From HGM13006 sp900757695 (GTDB lineage Bacteria > Bacillota > Clostridia > Oscillospirales > Oscillospiraceae), in assembly GCA_959607825.1 (NCBI GenBank), contig CAUHNW010000006.1, forward strand, positions 1 through 64,000: a stretch of 64,000 nt of DNA. Reading direction: 5' to 3'. The notes under the pieces are model-generated. The model saw only the letters and a list, made by a program, of their open reading frames with translations, had not been told where the DNA came from and searched no databases. The translations under genes and the position numbers were made by a program. Shown here piece after piece: positions 14,989 through 23,766 of the stretch. Position 1 is the first letter of the stretch. The number at the start of each line of letters is the position of its first letter.

Positions 14989-16371
14989 TTATGCCTGTGG
15001 TTCCGGCCGGTAGTGCAGGGCAATTTCCTCATCGCTGAGGCGGTCCAGCTCCGACCGGGGGAGAATGGACAGCAGCCGCCAGCCAAGGTCCAGCGTCTCG
15101 TCCATGGTGCGGTTTTCCCGGCTGCCCTGTGAGACAAACTGCTGCTCAAAGGCATTGCCGAATTTCAGATACAGCTGATCCGTATCGCTGAGCTCATCCT
15201 CACCGATGACAGAGGCAAGGCTCCGGGCATCCTGCACCTTGGAATAGGATGCAAAGAGCTGGTTGGATACGTCTGCATGATCCTTCCGGGTGTAGCCCTC
15301 GCCGATGCCGTCCTTCATGAGCCGGGACAGGGAGGGGAGCACGGAAATGGGCGGATAGATCCCCTTCTGCTCCAGCTCCCGGGACAATACGATCTGCCCC
15401 TCGGTGATATAGCCGGTGAGATCCGGGATGGGATGGGTGATATCGTCATTGGGCATGGTGAGAATGGGCACCTGCGTCACCGAGCCACTTTTCCCCTTGA
15501 TAATGCCCGCCCGCTCATAGATGGAGGCCAGGTCGGAGTAGAGGTAGGAGGGGAAGCCCTTCCGGGAGGGAATCTCGCCCTTGGAGGAGGAGAATTCCCG
15601 CAGGGCCTCACAGTAGGAGGTCATATCCGTCAGGATCACCAGCACGTGATACCCGTGCTGGAAGGCCAGATATTCCGCAGCGGTCAGGGCACAGTGGGGG
15701 GTCAGCATCCGTTCAATGATGGGGTCTGAGGCCAGATTCACAAACATGACCACCCGCTGCAGGGCTCCGGCCTCCTCAAAATCCTTTTTGAAGAAGTCCG
15801 CCACATCGTTTTTGACGCCCATGGCCGCAAAGACAATGGCAAACTCCCCGTCATCGGCGGCGACCTTGGCCTGCCGGACGATCTGGGCCGCCACATCGTT
15901 GTGGCGCATGCCCGCCCCGGAGAATATGGGCAGCTTCTGCCCACGGATCAGGGTGGACATGCCGTCAATGGCGGAAATGCCCGTATAGATGCAGTTCCGG
16001 GGATAGATCCGGGAAACGGGATTGATGGCGCTGCCGTTGATGTTCCGGCGCTCCTCCGGGTAAAGCTCTCCAAGCCCGTCAATGGGCCGTCCCGCCCCAT
16101 CGAAAATGCGGCCCAGCATTTCCGTGGAAAGGGCCAGCTCCATGGGGTGGCCGGTAAAATTGGTGCGGGCGTTTTCCAGCGAAATGCCCCGGGTGCCCTC
16201 AAACACCTGCAGCACCGCCCGGCTTCCCTCCAGCATAATGACCCGGCCATAGCGCTTCTGTCCGTTTTCCAGCGTGATCTCGGCCACCTCGTCATAGCCA
16301 ATGCCGCTGACGCCGTCCAGATAGACCAGACTGCCCTCCATCTGAGAAAGGCCGATGTATTCCAGTTTCAT
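14989..16371 (-). CDS. atpB: V-type ATP synthase subunit B
   Basis: The non-catalytic nucleotide-site subunit of the A3B3 head (460 aa, standard). Family motifs include SPMELALSTEMLGRIFDGAGRP-like text (GHPMELALSTEMLGRIFDG), LPIFSGAGMRHNDVAAQI in place of a P-loop, and the C-terminal helical domain. Absence of the GKT Walker A lysine is normal for B. It lies 12 bp after subunit A and has AAGGAGGG upstream of ATG. Confidence 0.97.
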   Translation of the reverse strand: MKLEYIGLSQMEGSLVYLDGVSGIGYDEVAEITLENGQKRYGRVIMLEGSRAVLQVFEGTRGISLENARTNFTGHPMELALSTEMLGRIFDGAGRPIDGLGELYPEERRNINGSAINPVSRIYPRNCIYTGISAIDGMSTLIRGQKLPIFSGAGMRHNDVAAQIVRQAKVAADDGEFAIVFAAMGVKNDVADFFKKDFEEAGALQRVVMFVNLASDPIIERMLTPHCALTAAEYLAFQHGYHVLVILTDMTSYCEALREFSSSKGEIPSRKGFPSYLYSDLASIYERAGIIKGKSGSVTQVPILTMPNDDITHPIPDLTGYITEGQIVLSRELEQKGIYPPISVLPSLSRLMKDGIGEGYTRKDHADVSNQLFASYSKVQDARSLASVIGEDELSDTDQLYLKFGNAFEQQFVSQGSRENRTMDETLDLGWRLLSILPRSELDRLSDEEIALHYRPEPQA

Positions 16372-16383
16372 GTGCGGCCCTCC

Positions 16384-18147
16384 TTACTGATAGGCTGCCG
16401 CAACAGAGGAAATGGCCTCGTCCACTGCGGCATCGTAGTCGTCAAACTGAGAAATATCGTCGTTGGGAATTTCATATTTCATGCGGATGAGCTTGTCAAA
16501 GATCCCGGTGGCACGGATCTGGGACAGGGGGATGCTCTTTGCAATCAGCCCTCTTGCCCCGTCATAGAGCCGGAAGATCACTGCCATCATCCGCTTCATC
16601 TTCTCCATGGGCACATAGGTGTCGATGGCGTTGAAGGAGTTCTGCTGCAGGAAGCCCAGCCGGATCACCCGGGCGATCTCAATGGTGAGCTTCTGATCCT
16701 CCGGGAGAATGTCCGAGCCAATGAGCTTTACGATCTCATTGAGGCTGGTCTCCTCCTTCATGACCCCCTGCAGGCGGCTGCGGAGCGTCATAAACTCCTC
16801 CCCATAGTTTGCAACATACCACGGGGTCAAATCCCCAAGATACTCCGAATAGCTGGTGTTCCAGTTGATGGCAGGGAAGTGCCGGGCATAGGCAAGGCTC
16901 CGATCCAGCGCCCAGAAGGTACGGATAAACCGCTTGGTGTTCTGAGTCACAGGCTCCGAAAAATCGCCGCCCTGAGGGGATACGGCTCCGATGACCGTAA
17001 TGCTGCCCTCTCTGCCGGAAAGGGCGTCCATGTATCCGGCCCGTTCATAGAACTCCGCCAGCCGGGAGGAGAGATAGGCAGGGAAGCCCTCCTCTGCGGG
17101 CATTTCCTCCAATCGGCCGGAGATCTCACGAAGAGCCTCCGCCCAGCGGGAGGTGGAGTCCGCCATCATGGCCACATGATAGCCCATATCCCGGTAGTAT
17201 TCCGCAATGGTCATGCCGGTATAGATAGAGGCCTCACGGGCCGCCACGGGCATATTGGAGGTGTTGGCCAGCAGTACCGTCCGGTACATCAGCGGCTGCC
17301 CCGTGTGGGGATCGATAAGCTCCGAAAATTCGTCCAGCACCTGGGTCATCTCATTGCCCCGCTCGCCGCAGCCAAGATACACGATCAGATCCGCATCGGA
17401 CCACTTTGCCAGCTGGTGCTGGGTAACGGTCTTTCCCGCCCCAAAGGGCCCGGGGATGGCGGCACAGCCGCCCTTTCCCAGCGGGAACAGTGCGTCAATG
17501 ATTCGCTGACCGGTGACCAGCGGCCTTGTGATGGCGCGCCGGGCCTTGACCGGCCGGGCCTGCCGAATGGGCCACCGCTGGGCCAGCTTCAGCTCCACCT
17601 GCTGTCCCTCCGGGGTCTCCAATACCGCCAGAACGTCCTCTACGGTATAGCTGCCGCTTTCCACGGCGGAGACGACCCTGCCGGAGAGGTTGGGCCGCAG
17701 CATGCTCCGGTGACGGATCACCGGGGTCTCGTCACACTCGGCGTAGACCTGCCCGGGTGCAAGGGCATCCCCGGCCTTGACCAGCATGGTCACGTCCCAT
17801 TTTTTCTCCGTGTCCAGGGGCGGGATATGGATGCCCCTGCCGATAAATGCCCCGGTCTCCTCTGCAATGCCCCGGAGGGGGCGGCAGATGCCGTCAAAGA
17901 TGTTGTTCAGCAGTCCCGGCCCAAGGGTAATGGACATGGGGGCATTCTGCGGCTCCACAGGCATCCCGGACACCAGTCCCGTGGTGTCCTCATAGACCTG
18001 CACGGTGGTCTCGTCTCCAATGACGGATACCACCTCACCCAGCAGCCCCTCCGGGCCCACGCTGACCATGTCCATAATGGCAAGGCCCTTGCCGCCCTTT
18101 ACGGTGACAACGGGGCCGTTGACCCCGTGAATGTAGTAATTTGACAT
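16384..18147 (-). CDS. atpA: V-type ATP synthase catalytic subunit A
   Basis: The ATP-hydrolysing/synthesising subunit (587 aa, standard). Walker A is GPFGAGKTV at residues 233-241, and the catalytic Glu is in GERGNE near residue 262. It also has the A-type non-homologous insert (around 115-190) and YLGCGERG. AGGAGG precedes the ATG at 18147. With B it forms the cytoplasmic head; in anaerobic Clostridia such complexes commonly work as ion pumps that spend ATP, although synthesis cannot be excluded from sequence. Confidence 0.98.
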   Translation of the reverse strand: MSNYYIHGVNGPVVTVKGGKGLAIMDMVSVGPEGLLGEVVSVIGDETTVQVYEDTTGLVSGMPVEPQNAPMSITLGPGLLNNIFDGICRPLRGIAEETGAFIGRGIHIPPLDTEKKWDVTMLVKAGDALAPGQVYAECDETPVIRHRSMLRPNLSGRVVSAVESGSYTVEDVLAVLETPEGQQVELKLAQRWPIRQARPVKARRAITRPLVTGQRIIDALFPLGKGGCAAIPGPFGAGKTVTQHQLAKWSDADLIVYLGCGERGNEMTQVLDEFSELIDPHTGQPLMYRTVLLANTSNMPVAAREASIYTGMTIAEYYRDMGYHVAMMADSTSRWAEALREISGRLEEMPAEEGFPAYLSSRLAEFYERAGYMDALSGREGSITVIGAVSPQGGDFSEPVTQNTKRFIRTFWALDRSLAYARHFPAINWNTSYSEYLGDLTPWYVANYGEEFMTLRSRLQGVMKEETSLNEIVKLIGSDILPEDQKLTIEIARVIRLGFLQQNSFNAIDTYVPMEKMKRMMAVIFRLYDGARGLIAKSIPLSQIRATGIFDKLIRMKYEIPNDDISQFDDYDAAVDEAISSVAAAYQ

Positions 18148-18159
18148 TGCCTCGCCTCC

Positions 18160-18765
18160 TCAGTCGTCCGCAAGATCCAGACCAAACAGCTCGGCAAAGT
18201 GTCCGTCCAGATCCCCAAGGGCCGTATCATAGCTCTGATCGGCCCGGAGCAGCTTGGAATGGCAGTCCACGATCAGTCCGCCCAGCCGGAAGGAACCGGC
18301 CTGAAAGGTCACATGCCGCCCGGGCAGGCACCCGGCCAGCTCCCGCTGATACTGCATGTCCTCGGGGCGGAGCCAGATCAGGCCGTCATAGGGGTTGCCA
18401 AGGGCCGCAAAGGCCTCGATGTAGAGCTGCTTCAGGTGGGGGAGATAGTCCTCGGTTTTGGTAAAGGCCAGCAGCTTTTCCCGGACTGCGTCAAAGACCT
18501 CATGGCCGATCTTCTCCCGTCGGGTGGCAATGATCCGCTTGTCGGCCATCATGCGCCGGGAGATCTCCCGGCCGGTCTCTGCGGTGATGGCCTCAGACTT
18601 CTGCTGGGTCTCCGTATCCACCCGGCGGCGTATTTCCGCCGCAGCCGTCTCCACCCGGGCCCGGCGCTGGGCCTCCACCCGGCTGAGGATCCCGTCCCGT
18701 TCCTGCTGGGCATCTTCCAGCACCAGCTGCCGGAACCGGTTCAGTTTATGATTGATATCAGGCAT
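18160..18765 (-). CDS. atpE: V-type ATP synthase subunit E
   Basis: The peripheral-stalk subunit (201 aa). A long charged coiled coil runs from about residue 10 to 85 (LVLEDAQQERDGILSRVEAQRR...), followed by a compact C-terminal domain that binds the head. AAGGAG precedes its ATG. It lies between subunit F and subunit A, the usual bacterial order. Confidence 0.9.
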   Translation of the reverse strand: MPDINHKLNRFRQLVLEDAQQERDGILSRVEAQRRARVETAAAEIRRRVDTETQQKSEAITAETGREISRRMMADKRIIATRREKIGHEVFDAVREKLLAFTKTEDYLPHLKQLYIEAFAALGNPYDGLIWLRPEDMQYQRELAGCLPGRHVTFQAGSFRLGGLIVDCHSKLLRADQSYDTALGDLDGHFAELFGLDLADD

Positions 18766-18783
18766 TCGCCCATCACTCCTTCG

Positions 18784-19092
18784 TTATACCTTGATTCCGA
18801 TGGCCTCCCGGATATACCGGGTGATGGAGTCCGGCGGGCGCTCCGTATGGTGGCGATCCGGGATCTCCACCAGCAGGGGCCGCACCGAGGTGAGCTTCAG
18901 GGCCTTTACCCGTTCCGGGCACAGGGCCGAGAGCTTTTCATTGATGAGAAGGATGCCGATGTCCGGATCCTTCTCCGCCATGTCTATGGCCCGAAGGGTC
19001 TCCTCCTTGGTTTTGCAGAGAACCCCCTCCATTCCGGCCAGCCGAAGTCCTGTGAGGGTGTCGGAATTATCGGAGATCACAAAGTACCGCAT
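18784..19092 (-). CDS. atpF: V-type ATP synthase subunit F
   Basis: The small central-stalk subunit (102 aa, standard) with the CheY-like fold start MRYFVISDNSDTLTGLRLAG and the conserved DIGILLINEKL strand. It sits on subunit D and helps regulate rotation. It lies 4 bp after subunit K; the ribosome site is weak, so translation is probably coupled to K. Confidence 0.93.
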   Translation of the reverse strand: MRYFVISDNSDTLTGLRLAGMEGVLCKTKEETLRAIDMAEKDPDIGILLINEKLSALCPERVKALKLTSVRPLLVEIPDRHHTERPPDSITRYIREAIGIKV

Positions 19093-19096
19093 GATC

Positions 19097-19534
19097 TTAC
19101 ATAAAGAGCATCAGCAGAGCCACCAGCAGGCCGTAGAGGGCCACGCCCTCGGCCAGACCTACAAAGATCAGTGCCTTGCCGAAAATGCTGTCGTTTTCGC
19201 TCATGGCGCCCAGTGCCGCTGCCGCCGCAGAGGAAACGGCGATGCCGCCGCCTACGCCGGACAGGCCCACGGCCAGCGCCGCACCCACATATTTGAGGCC
19301 ATCGGCAATGCCGGAGGCATTTGCGGCATTCGCTGCCGCATCGGCGGCAAATGCGGTGCCCGAGCAGGCAAAGCCGAATACGGTGGCCATTGCCACCAGT
19401 CCGAAGAAGCCGAAGCAGTGGGCAATCAGGGGCTTTTTCACGGTTTTGCCGTCCTTATGGCGGCGGGAAATGTACACAAGGGGCAGGACGATGGCCAATG
19501 CCATCACGAGCATAATCAAGATTGTCTTTATCAT
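19097..19534 (-). CDS. atpK: V-type ATP synthase subunit K (membrane rotor proteolipid)
   Basis: The ion-carrying ring subunit (145 aa). Hydrophobic helices are seen at about 3-22, 36-60, 81-110 and 119-144. The ion-binding carboxylate is Glu129 in VGLAEGVALYG of the last helix. The preceding helix reads GLSGVGGGIAVSS: the position where the sodium-binding enterococcal NtpK carries Gln has no Gln here, so proton use is more likely, though this is inference from memory of that protein. The N-terminal half does not look like a duplicated c-type hairpin and carries no second carboxylate. Confidence 0.9.
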   Translation of the reverse strand: MIKTILIMLVMALAIVLPLVYISRRHKDGKTVKKPLIAHCFGFFGLVAMATVFGFACSGTAFAADAAANAANASGIADGLKYVGAALAVGLSGVGGGIAVSSAAAAALGAMSENDSIFGKALIFVGLAEGVALYGLLVALLMLFM

Positions 19535-19560
19535 GGTAGATCCTCCATTTACGCAAAGAA

Positions 19561-21477
19561 TTAGAAATCAGTCTTTTTTGTATAATCGATGACTGCGGGG
19601 GAGAAGGGACGGCTGCCGGATTCATAGAACCGGCCAAACATCTCATAGAATTCCAGACGGAGCACCTGAATGCAGACCATCAGGCCCTCGATGCCCATGA
19701 CCAGAATGTTGCCGATGACCAGCACCACCGGGGAGGCGGGGCTGCCCGCCAAGGTATAGACCACCAGCATCATGCCCGCATGGCAGATGGCATAGGCCCC
19801 CACCCGCAGGAAGGATACGGTGTTGGTGACAAAGGAGAGGATCACCTCAAACATTTCAAAGAGGTTCTCGGCAATGAAGCCCCCGATGGATTCGGGCTTC
19901 CAGTCCTTTTTCTTTGCCGCCAGCTTCCCCAACGGCTCCTGACAAAACATCACCAGCAGGGGAAGCACGATAAATACAAGGATATAGGCAGGGCGGAAGA
20001 CCTTTGCGCCGGTGGTGAGCATCACCACGGCCCCGATGACCACCGCCAGATAGAAGATGATCCCCGCCAGAGAGTTGTTGGTAAAGAAGATCTTTTTGAT
20101 GTCCTTCTGACGGATGCCGTTGGTGATGTTGATGACCATCATCATCGTAATGATCACGGCGCCCATGGCGGCGGAGACGATCAGGATCCTTGTGGCGTTG
20201 GCCCCGGATTCCAGCACATGAAAGCCCGGGATCAGGTGTTCATAGCCAAAGAAGCTGCCGAACACAAAGCCGAAGAGGGTAGAGAACACGCCCACGCTGC
20301 CCAGAATGCCGCCCAGCCACATGCCCTTTACCTTGTAGAGGAAAATGCCCAGTCCAACCAGCACAAGCCCCTGTCCCACATCCCCGTACATGAGGCCGAA
20401 GAGAATGGAATAGGTCACGGCCATCAGGAATGTGGGGTCAAATTCATTGTAGGCGGGAAGGCCGTACATCTCCGTAAAGGGCTGGAAGAGCCTTGCCCAG
20501 AAGTTGTTTTTCAGCAGCACCGGCGGCGTCTGCTCCTTCACCGATGCGGGGTCATCCTGGGCCAGCATCACGTCCGGGAAGGGCTCCAGAGACTTCTGGA
20601 TCTCCGCCACGGCACTGACCGGAGCCCAGCCGCAGAGCAGGAAGGTCTGATCCTCGGTCATCACCGCATATTTCTTGATCTCTCCGGCGCCGTACATGAA
20701 TTTCAGGTAGCTGTAGAGCAGCAGAAGCTCTCCGGTGGCCTGCTGCTTCCAGCTGTCATAGGCCGCCTGATTCCGGGAGAGCTTTTCCCGGCTGGTATTG
20801 GTGTCCGCCTCCAGCATTACGGCGGTATCCTCCGGGGTGCCCGCCACATGCTCCGTCAGGCGCATCCGCTCGAAGCCAAGGGAATCCATGAGCCGGTCGG
20901 ATTTCCCGGCGCAGCTCTTGGGGGTCACATAGCAGAGATACACATAGTCCTGCCCCAGCTGGGTGGGGTAGAGGATGATCTCCGGGTTATCCTCGATTTT
21001 TACGCTGAGGGAGTCAAATGCCTCCCGGAGCATCCGGCCAAACCGGAACCGCACATAGCCCAGATGATAGATCTCGGATAGATTGCTTGGAAGTCCCGCA
21101 AACCGCTGGAGATCCTCCACCTCATGGGTATTCTCGGAGATCCGGCGCTCCAGCTGCTGGCGTGTATCCGTAAACTGCCGGAACTGCCCGTTCAGGGCCC
21201 CAAGCCGCTCTCTGGCCGTGTCCAGATCCAGCGCTTCCTGACGGAAATCCGCAAATGCAAACGGAATCTCCATCTCCTCCATGAGCTTCTGCACCATGGA
21301 AAGGGGCTCCTGCCACGAGTTGTTCCATGACAGGGGAACCATATGGGTATTCTTGCTGAGAATGCCTTCGGCCTCCACGGGATGGAACTGCTGGTTCACA
21401 AGACTGGTGCAGATGACATGGTCAATGGCATCGCCGGGCCCCGCCAGCGTCAGCATTTTCATGGGAACGACAGACAT
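19561..21477 (-). CDS. atpI: V-type ATP synthase subunit I (subunit a homologue)
   Basis: The stator membrane subunit (638 aa) that forms the ion half-channels. The N-terminal ~310 residues are a soluble helical arm (MSVVPMKMLTLAGPGDAID and following); the C-terminal half has about seven to eight membrane helices, including the conserved TYSILFGLMYGDVGQGL and LSFVTNTVSFLRVGAYAICHAG, the latter carrying the essential Arg. The ATG at 21477 is supported by GAGGTG 5 bp upstream and by a 4-bp gap after the subunit C stop; a longer in-frame start would overlap subunit C. Confidence 0.96.
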   Translation of the reverse strand: MSVVPMKMLTLAGPGDAIDHVICTSLVNQQFHPVEAEGILSKNTHMVPLSWNNSWQEPLSMVQKLMEEMEIPFAFADFRQEALDLDTARERLGALNGQFRQFTDTRQQLERRISENTHEVEDLQRFAGLPSNLSEIYHLGYVRFRFGRMLREAFDSLSVKIEDNPEIILYPTQLGQDYVYLCYVTPKSCAGKSDRLMDSLGFERMRLTEHVAGTPEDTAVMLEADTNTSREKLSRNQAAYDSWKQQATGELLLLYSYLKFMYGAGEIKKYAVMTEDQTFLLCGWAPVSAVAEIQKSLEPFPDVMLAQDDPASVKEQTPPVLLKNNFWARLFQPFTEMYGLPAYNEFDPTFLMAVTYSILFGLMYGDVGQGLVLVGLGIFLYKVKGMWLGGILGSVGVFSTLFGFVFGSFFGYEHLIPGFHVLESGANATRILIVSAAMGAVIITMMMVINITNGIRQKDIKKIFFTNNSLAGIIFYLAVVIGAVVMLTTGAKVFRPAYILVFIVLPLLVMFCQEPLGKLAAKKKDWKPESIGGFIAENLFEMFEVILSFVTNTVSFLRVGAYAICHAGMMLVVYTLAGSPASPVVLVIGNILVMGIEGLMVCIQVLRLEFYEMFGRFYESGSRPFSPAVIDYTKKTDF

Positions 21478-21481
21478 TTCA

Positions 21482-22528
21482 TCACCTCTTTGCTTCCGCA
21501 CCAATGAGGGGCACATAGCTCCGGGGCTCCACCCCGTAGCGGATGCACTCAATGATGCTGATGATATTGCGCAGCTCGATCTCCTTCAGGCCCAGATAGG
21601 CCATGGGCGTATAGATGGTGGGCACGGCGGCCCGGAGCTGTCGCTGATTGAACCGGTACTGCATGGTATAGAGATAGGCCTCCGGCCCCGAGGGTGAAAT
21701 GGACCGGAACAGGGGCCCGTAGGGCCCGTTTAGAACCAGCTCTCTGGCGGCGGCATAGTCCGGGGCGGAGAGAAGCTGCTGTACATAGTCCTTCCCCAGC
21801 TTGCCGGAGCAGGGCAGGGGAAAGCTGAAGGACCGCACATCCTCTTCGGAGAAGTGCTGCCGGAGCCGGAGAAACATCACCAGATTTAAGAGATCCGTCT
21901 CCTGATCCAGCGCCTTCCGGGTGATCTTCTGACCGTCGGGCCTTCCATAGCGGCCCAGCACCTTATATAAATGGGCGTAATAGGTCACCAGCAGGATGTT
22001 GTCTACAAAGGCCATGGTGGGCGGGGATTCGGAGGCGGCGCTTCGGGCCATGGCGGAGCCGTAGATGGTGTCCCGGGCGGCATCCGCAATCTGCCGGTAG
22101 GTCTCCGCCTGACTCAGGGCCTGAAGATCCAGATGGCTGTGCCTGCGGAGCAGGGGCGCCCATGTGGCCTCCGGCTCCAGCATATGCCGGGAGGAGAGCC
22201 GCCGCATGGAGGTCAGAATGGCCTCCTTTTCCGCCTGATAGATGGGAAACCGCATCAGCGCCTGATCCTGTAGGGATAAAAAGCTGAAAATCCGGTGATA
22301 TTCATTGCGGTAGGTGGTGCGCAGGGCATTTTCCAGCTGCTCCCGGTGCAGTCCCTCGGGATGCAGCCCCGCAAGCTCCCTTCGGTAGCCCCGATGGGAC
22401 TGCAAAAAGGCCGCCGCCTGAGGGATGGTGGTTTTGCCCATGAGCTGCCGGTAGTCCTCGCCGGTCATCCGGCCCCCATACATGGCCCGAACCTTGGCGG
22501 CCACCGCCAGATAGGCGTTACCGGCCAT
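21482..22528 (-). CDS. atpC: V-type ATP synthase subunit C
   Basis: The collar subunit linking the central stalk to the membrane ring (348 aa, AC39 family). It begins MAGNAYLAVAAKVRAMYGG and shows the family features of three repeated helical bundles and FLRLRQHFSEEDVR-like segments. It overlaps the end of the upstream G/H-type gene by 11 bp, so translation is probably coupled. Confidence 0.9.
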   Translation of the reverse strand: MAGNAYLAVAAKVRAMYGGRMTGEDYRQLMGKTTIPQAAAFLQSHRGYRRELAGLHPEGLHREQLENALRTTYRNEYHRIFSFLSLQDQALMRFPIYQAEKEAILTSMRRLSSRHMLEPEATWAPLLRRHSHLDLQALSQAETYRQIADAARDTIYGSAMARSAASESPPTMAFVDNILLVTYYAHLYKVLGRYGRPDGQKITRKALDQETDLLNLVMFLRLRQHFSEEDVRSFSFPLPCSGKLGKDYVQQLLSAPDYAAARELVLNGPYGPLFRSISPSGPEAYLYTMQYRFNQRQLRAAVPTIYTPMAYLGLKEIELRNIISIIECIRYGVEPRSYVPLIGAEAKR

Positions 22529-22856
22529 GGCCGTCGCCTGCCTTTCCTACGATCCGGGCTACAATGGTGTCCACCCATTGATCCTTTTTGGCTGCATACA
22601 GGGCTTCCACCTGCCCCAGCTTTTGCTGAAGGCGGTCATCCAGTGCCTGAAGCTGCTCCTGACAGGCGGCCTGCTCTTTTTGACGAAGCTCGTCCAGCGT
22701 CTTTTGGGCCTCGGCCTCATACTGGGCAGTAATGGTCTCGATCTCCCGCTGGATACCTTCCTCCAGCGTGGCCTCCGCCGCCTTGGCGTCCCGGGTCAGT
22801 GCCTGCGCCTGCTGGTCGGTGGCCAGAACACGGCCAATGAGTTCTGCCTGATTCAC
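22518..22856 (-). CDS. V-type ATP synthase subunit G/H-like peripheral stalk protein
   Basis: A 112-aa, highly charged coiled-coil protein (Gln/Glu/Ala/Lys-rich from about residue 15 to 95), the expected partner of subunit E in the peripheral stalk. The start is placed at GTG 22856 because GGGGG lies 7 bp upstream; the preceding TTG codon has no ribosome site. It is the first gene of the operon and overlaps subunit C. Sequence identity of this subunit is weak between species, so the call rests mostly on position and coiled-coil character. Confidence 0.78.
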   Translation of the reverse strand: MNQAELIGRVLATDQQAQALTRDAKAAEATLEEGIQREIETITAQYEAEAQKTLDELRQKEQAACQEQLQALDDRLQQKLGQVEALYAAKKDQWVDTIVARIVGKAGDGHGR

Positions 22857-22973
22857 AGAAAGTCCCCCTTTTTGCAAAAGCTCCGGGCAGGTGGTGGGAA
22901 TGTGCCAGATGTCCGGAGTGAATATTATTGTTTGAGTTTCGATTTTGCGAAGATGAAATAATCTTCACAAACC

Positions 22974-23001
22974 ATTATAAACCGATTCTTATAAATTGCA
23001 A
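22974..23001 (-). promoter_or_regulatory. Promoter of the V-ATPase operon
   Basis: Minus-strand -35 TTGCAA (22996-23001) and -10 TATAAT (22974-22979) are spaced 16 bp. The 5' untranslated region is about 110 nt and AT-rich. The gap 22857-23274 otherwise holds the upstream region of the divergent Lrp gene. Confidence 0.7.
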
Positions 23002-23198
23002 GTATTTGGCCGCAAATTGTATCCGCCTCCCGGCAATCGCCGCAGTCCGGCTGCCGTTCCGGCCCCTTCACGGCGAAGATTTTACAAACTTTTTTGATGA
23101 AAAAACATTATTTTCTCACTGTTTTGAAGGAAGATATTCCATCATTTTGCGGGAAAATTGATTTGTAAAAATCACTTCCATTTCGGGATACACTCCTG

Positions 23199-23204
23199 TA
23201 TAAT
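23199..23204 (+). promoter_or_regulatory. Candidate -10 of the Lrp-aminotransferase operon
   Basis: TATAAT about 70 bp before the Lrp start. The -35 at the correct distance (TTCCAT) is poor, which fits a promoter needing an activator such as an Lrp protein itself; this last point is inference. Confidence 0.45.
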
Positions 23205-23274
23205 ATTCCTAAACAACGGAGGCGGCAGCGCCGCTTCCCGGCAAAACCATCACATTATGACAGGAGGATTTCAT

Positions 23275-23766
23275 ATGGATCAGCGTTCTAAAAAGCTTTT
23301 GACGCTTCTGGAGAATGACTGTACACTGAATCATACAGAGCTGGCCGCCATGTGCGACACCACCGTAGAGGACATCGACCTTCGGATCAAGAGCCTCACG
23401 GAGGAGGGCGTCATTCTGGGCTATAAGGCCATGATCAACTGGGAAAAGACTTCCGTAGAGGCCGTAGAGGCTCTGATTGAGGTCAAGATCACCCCTCAGC
23501 GGGACAAGGGCTTTGACCGCATCGCCCAGCGGATCTATCAGTATGAGGAGGTGGAAAGCTGCTACCTTATGTCCGGGGGCTATGACCTGACGGTGATCCT
23601 CACCGGCCGGACCCTGCGGGAGGTGGCGCTGTTCGTATCCCAGAAGCTCTCCACCATTGAGGGCGTCACCAGCACTGCCACCCATTTCATTCTCAAAAAA
23701 TATAAGCAGAGCAACGTGGTGTTCATTCCCAAGGAGGAACAGAAAGAAAGGCTGATTTTCGTATGA
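23275..23766 (+). CDS. Lrp/AsnC-family transcriptional regulator
   Basis: A 163-aa DNA-binding regulator. The N-terminal winged helix-turn-helix covers about residues 1-60 (LLENDCTLNHTELAAMCDTT...IKSLTEEGVILGY), then an AsnC ligand-binding (RAM) domain with SCYLMSGGYDLTVILTG, the usual glycine-rich strand. The ATG at 23275 has AGGAGG 8 bp upstream. The gene overlaps the aminotransferase by 4 bp, so it probably senses an amino acid and controls that gene and itself. The ligand is unknown. Confidence 0.93.
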   Translation: MDQRSKKLLTLLENDCTLNHTELAAMCDTTVEDIDLRIKSLTEEGVILGYKAMINWEKTSVEAVEALIEVKITPQRDKGFDRIAQRIYQYEEVESCYLMSGGYDLTVILTGRTLREVALFVSQKLSTIEGVTSTATHFILKKYKQSNVVFIPKEEQKERLIFV

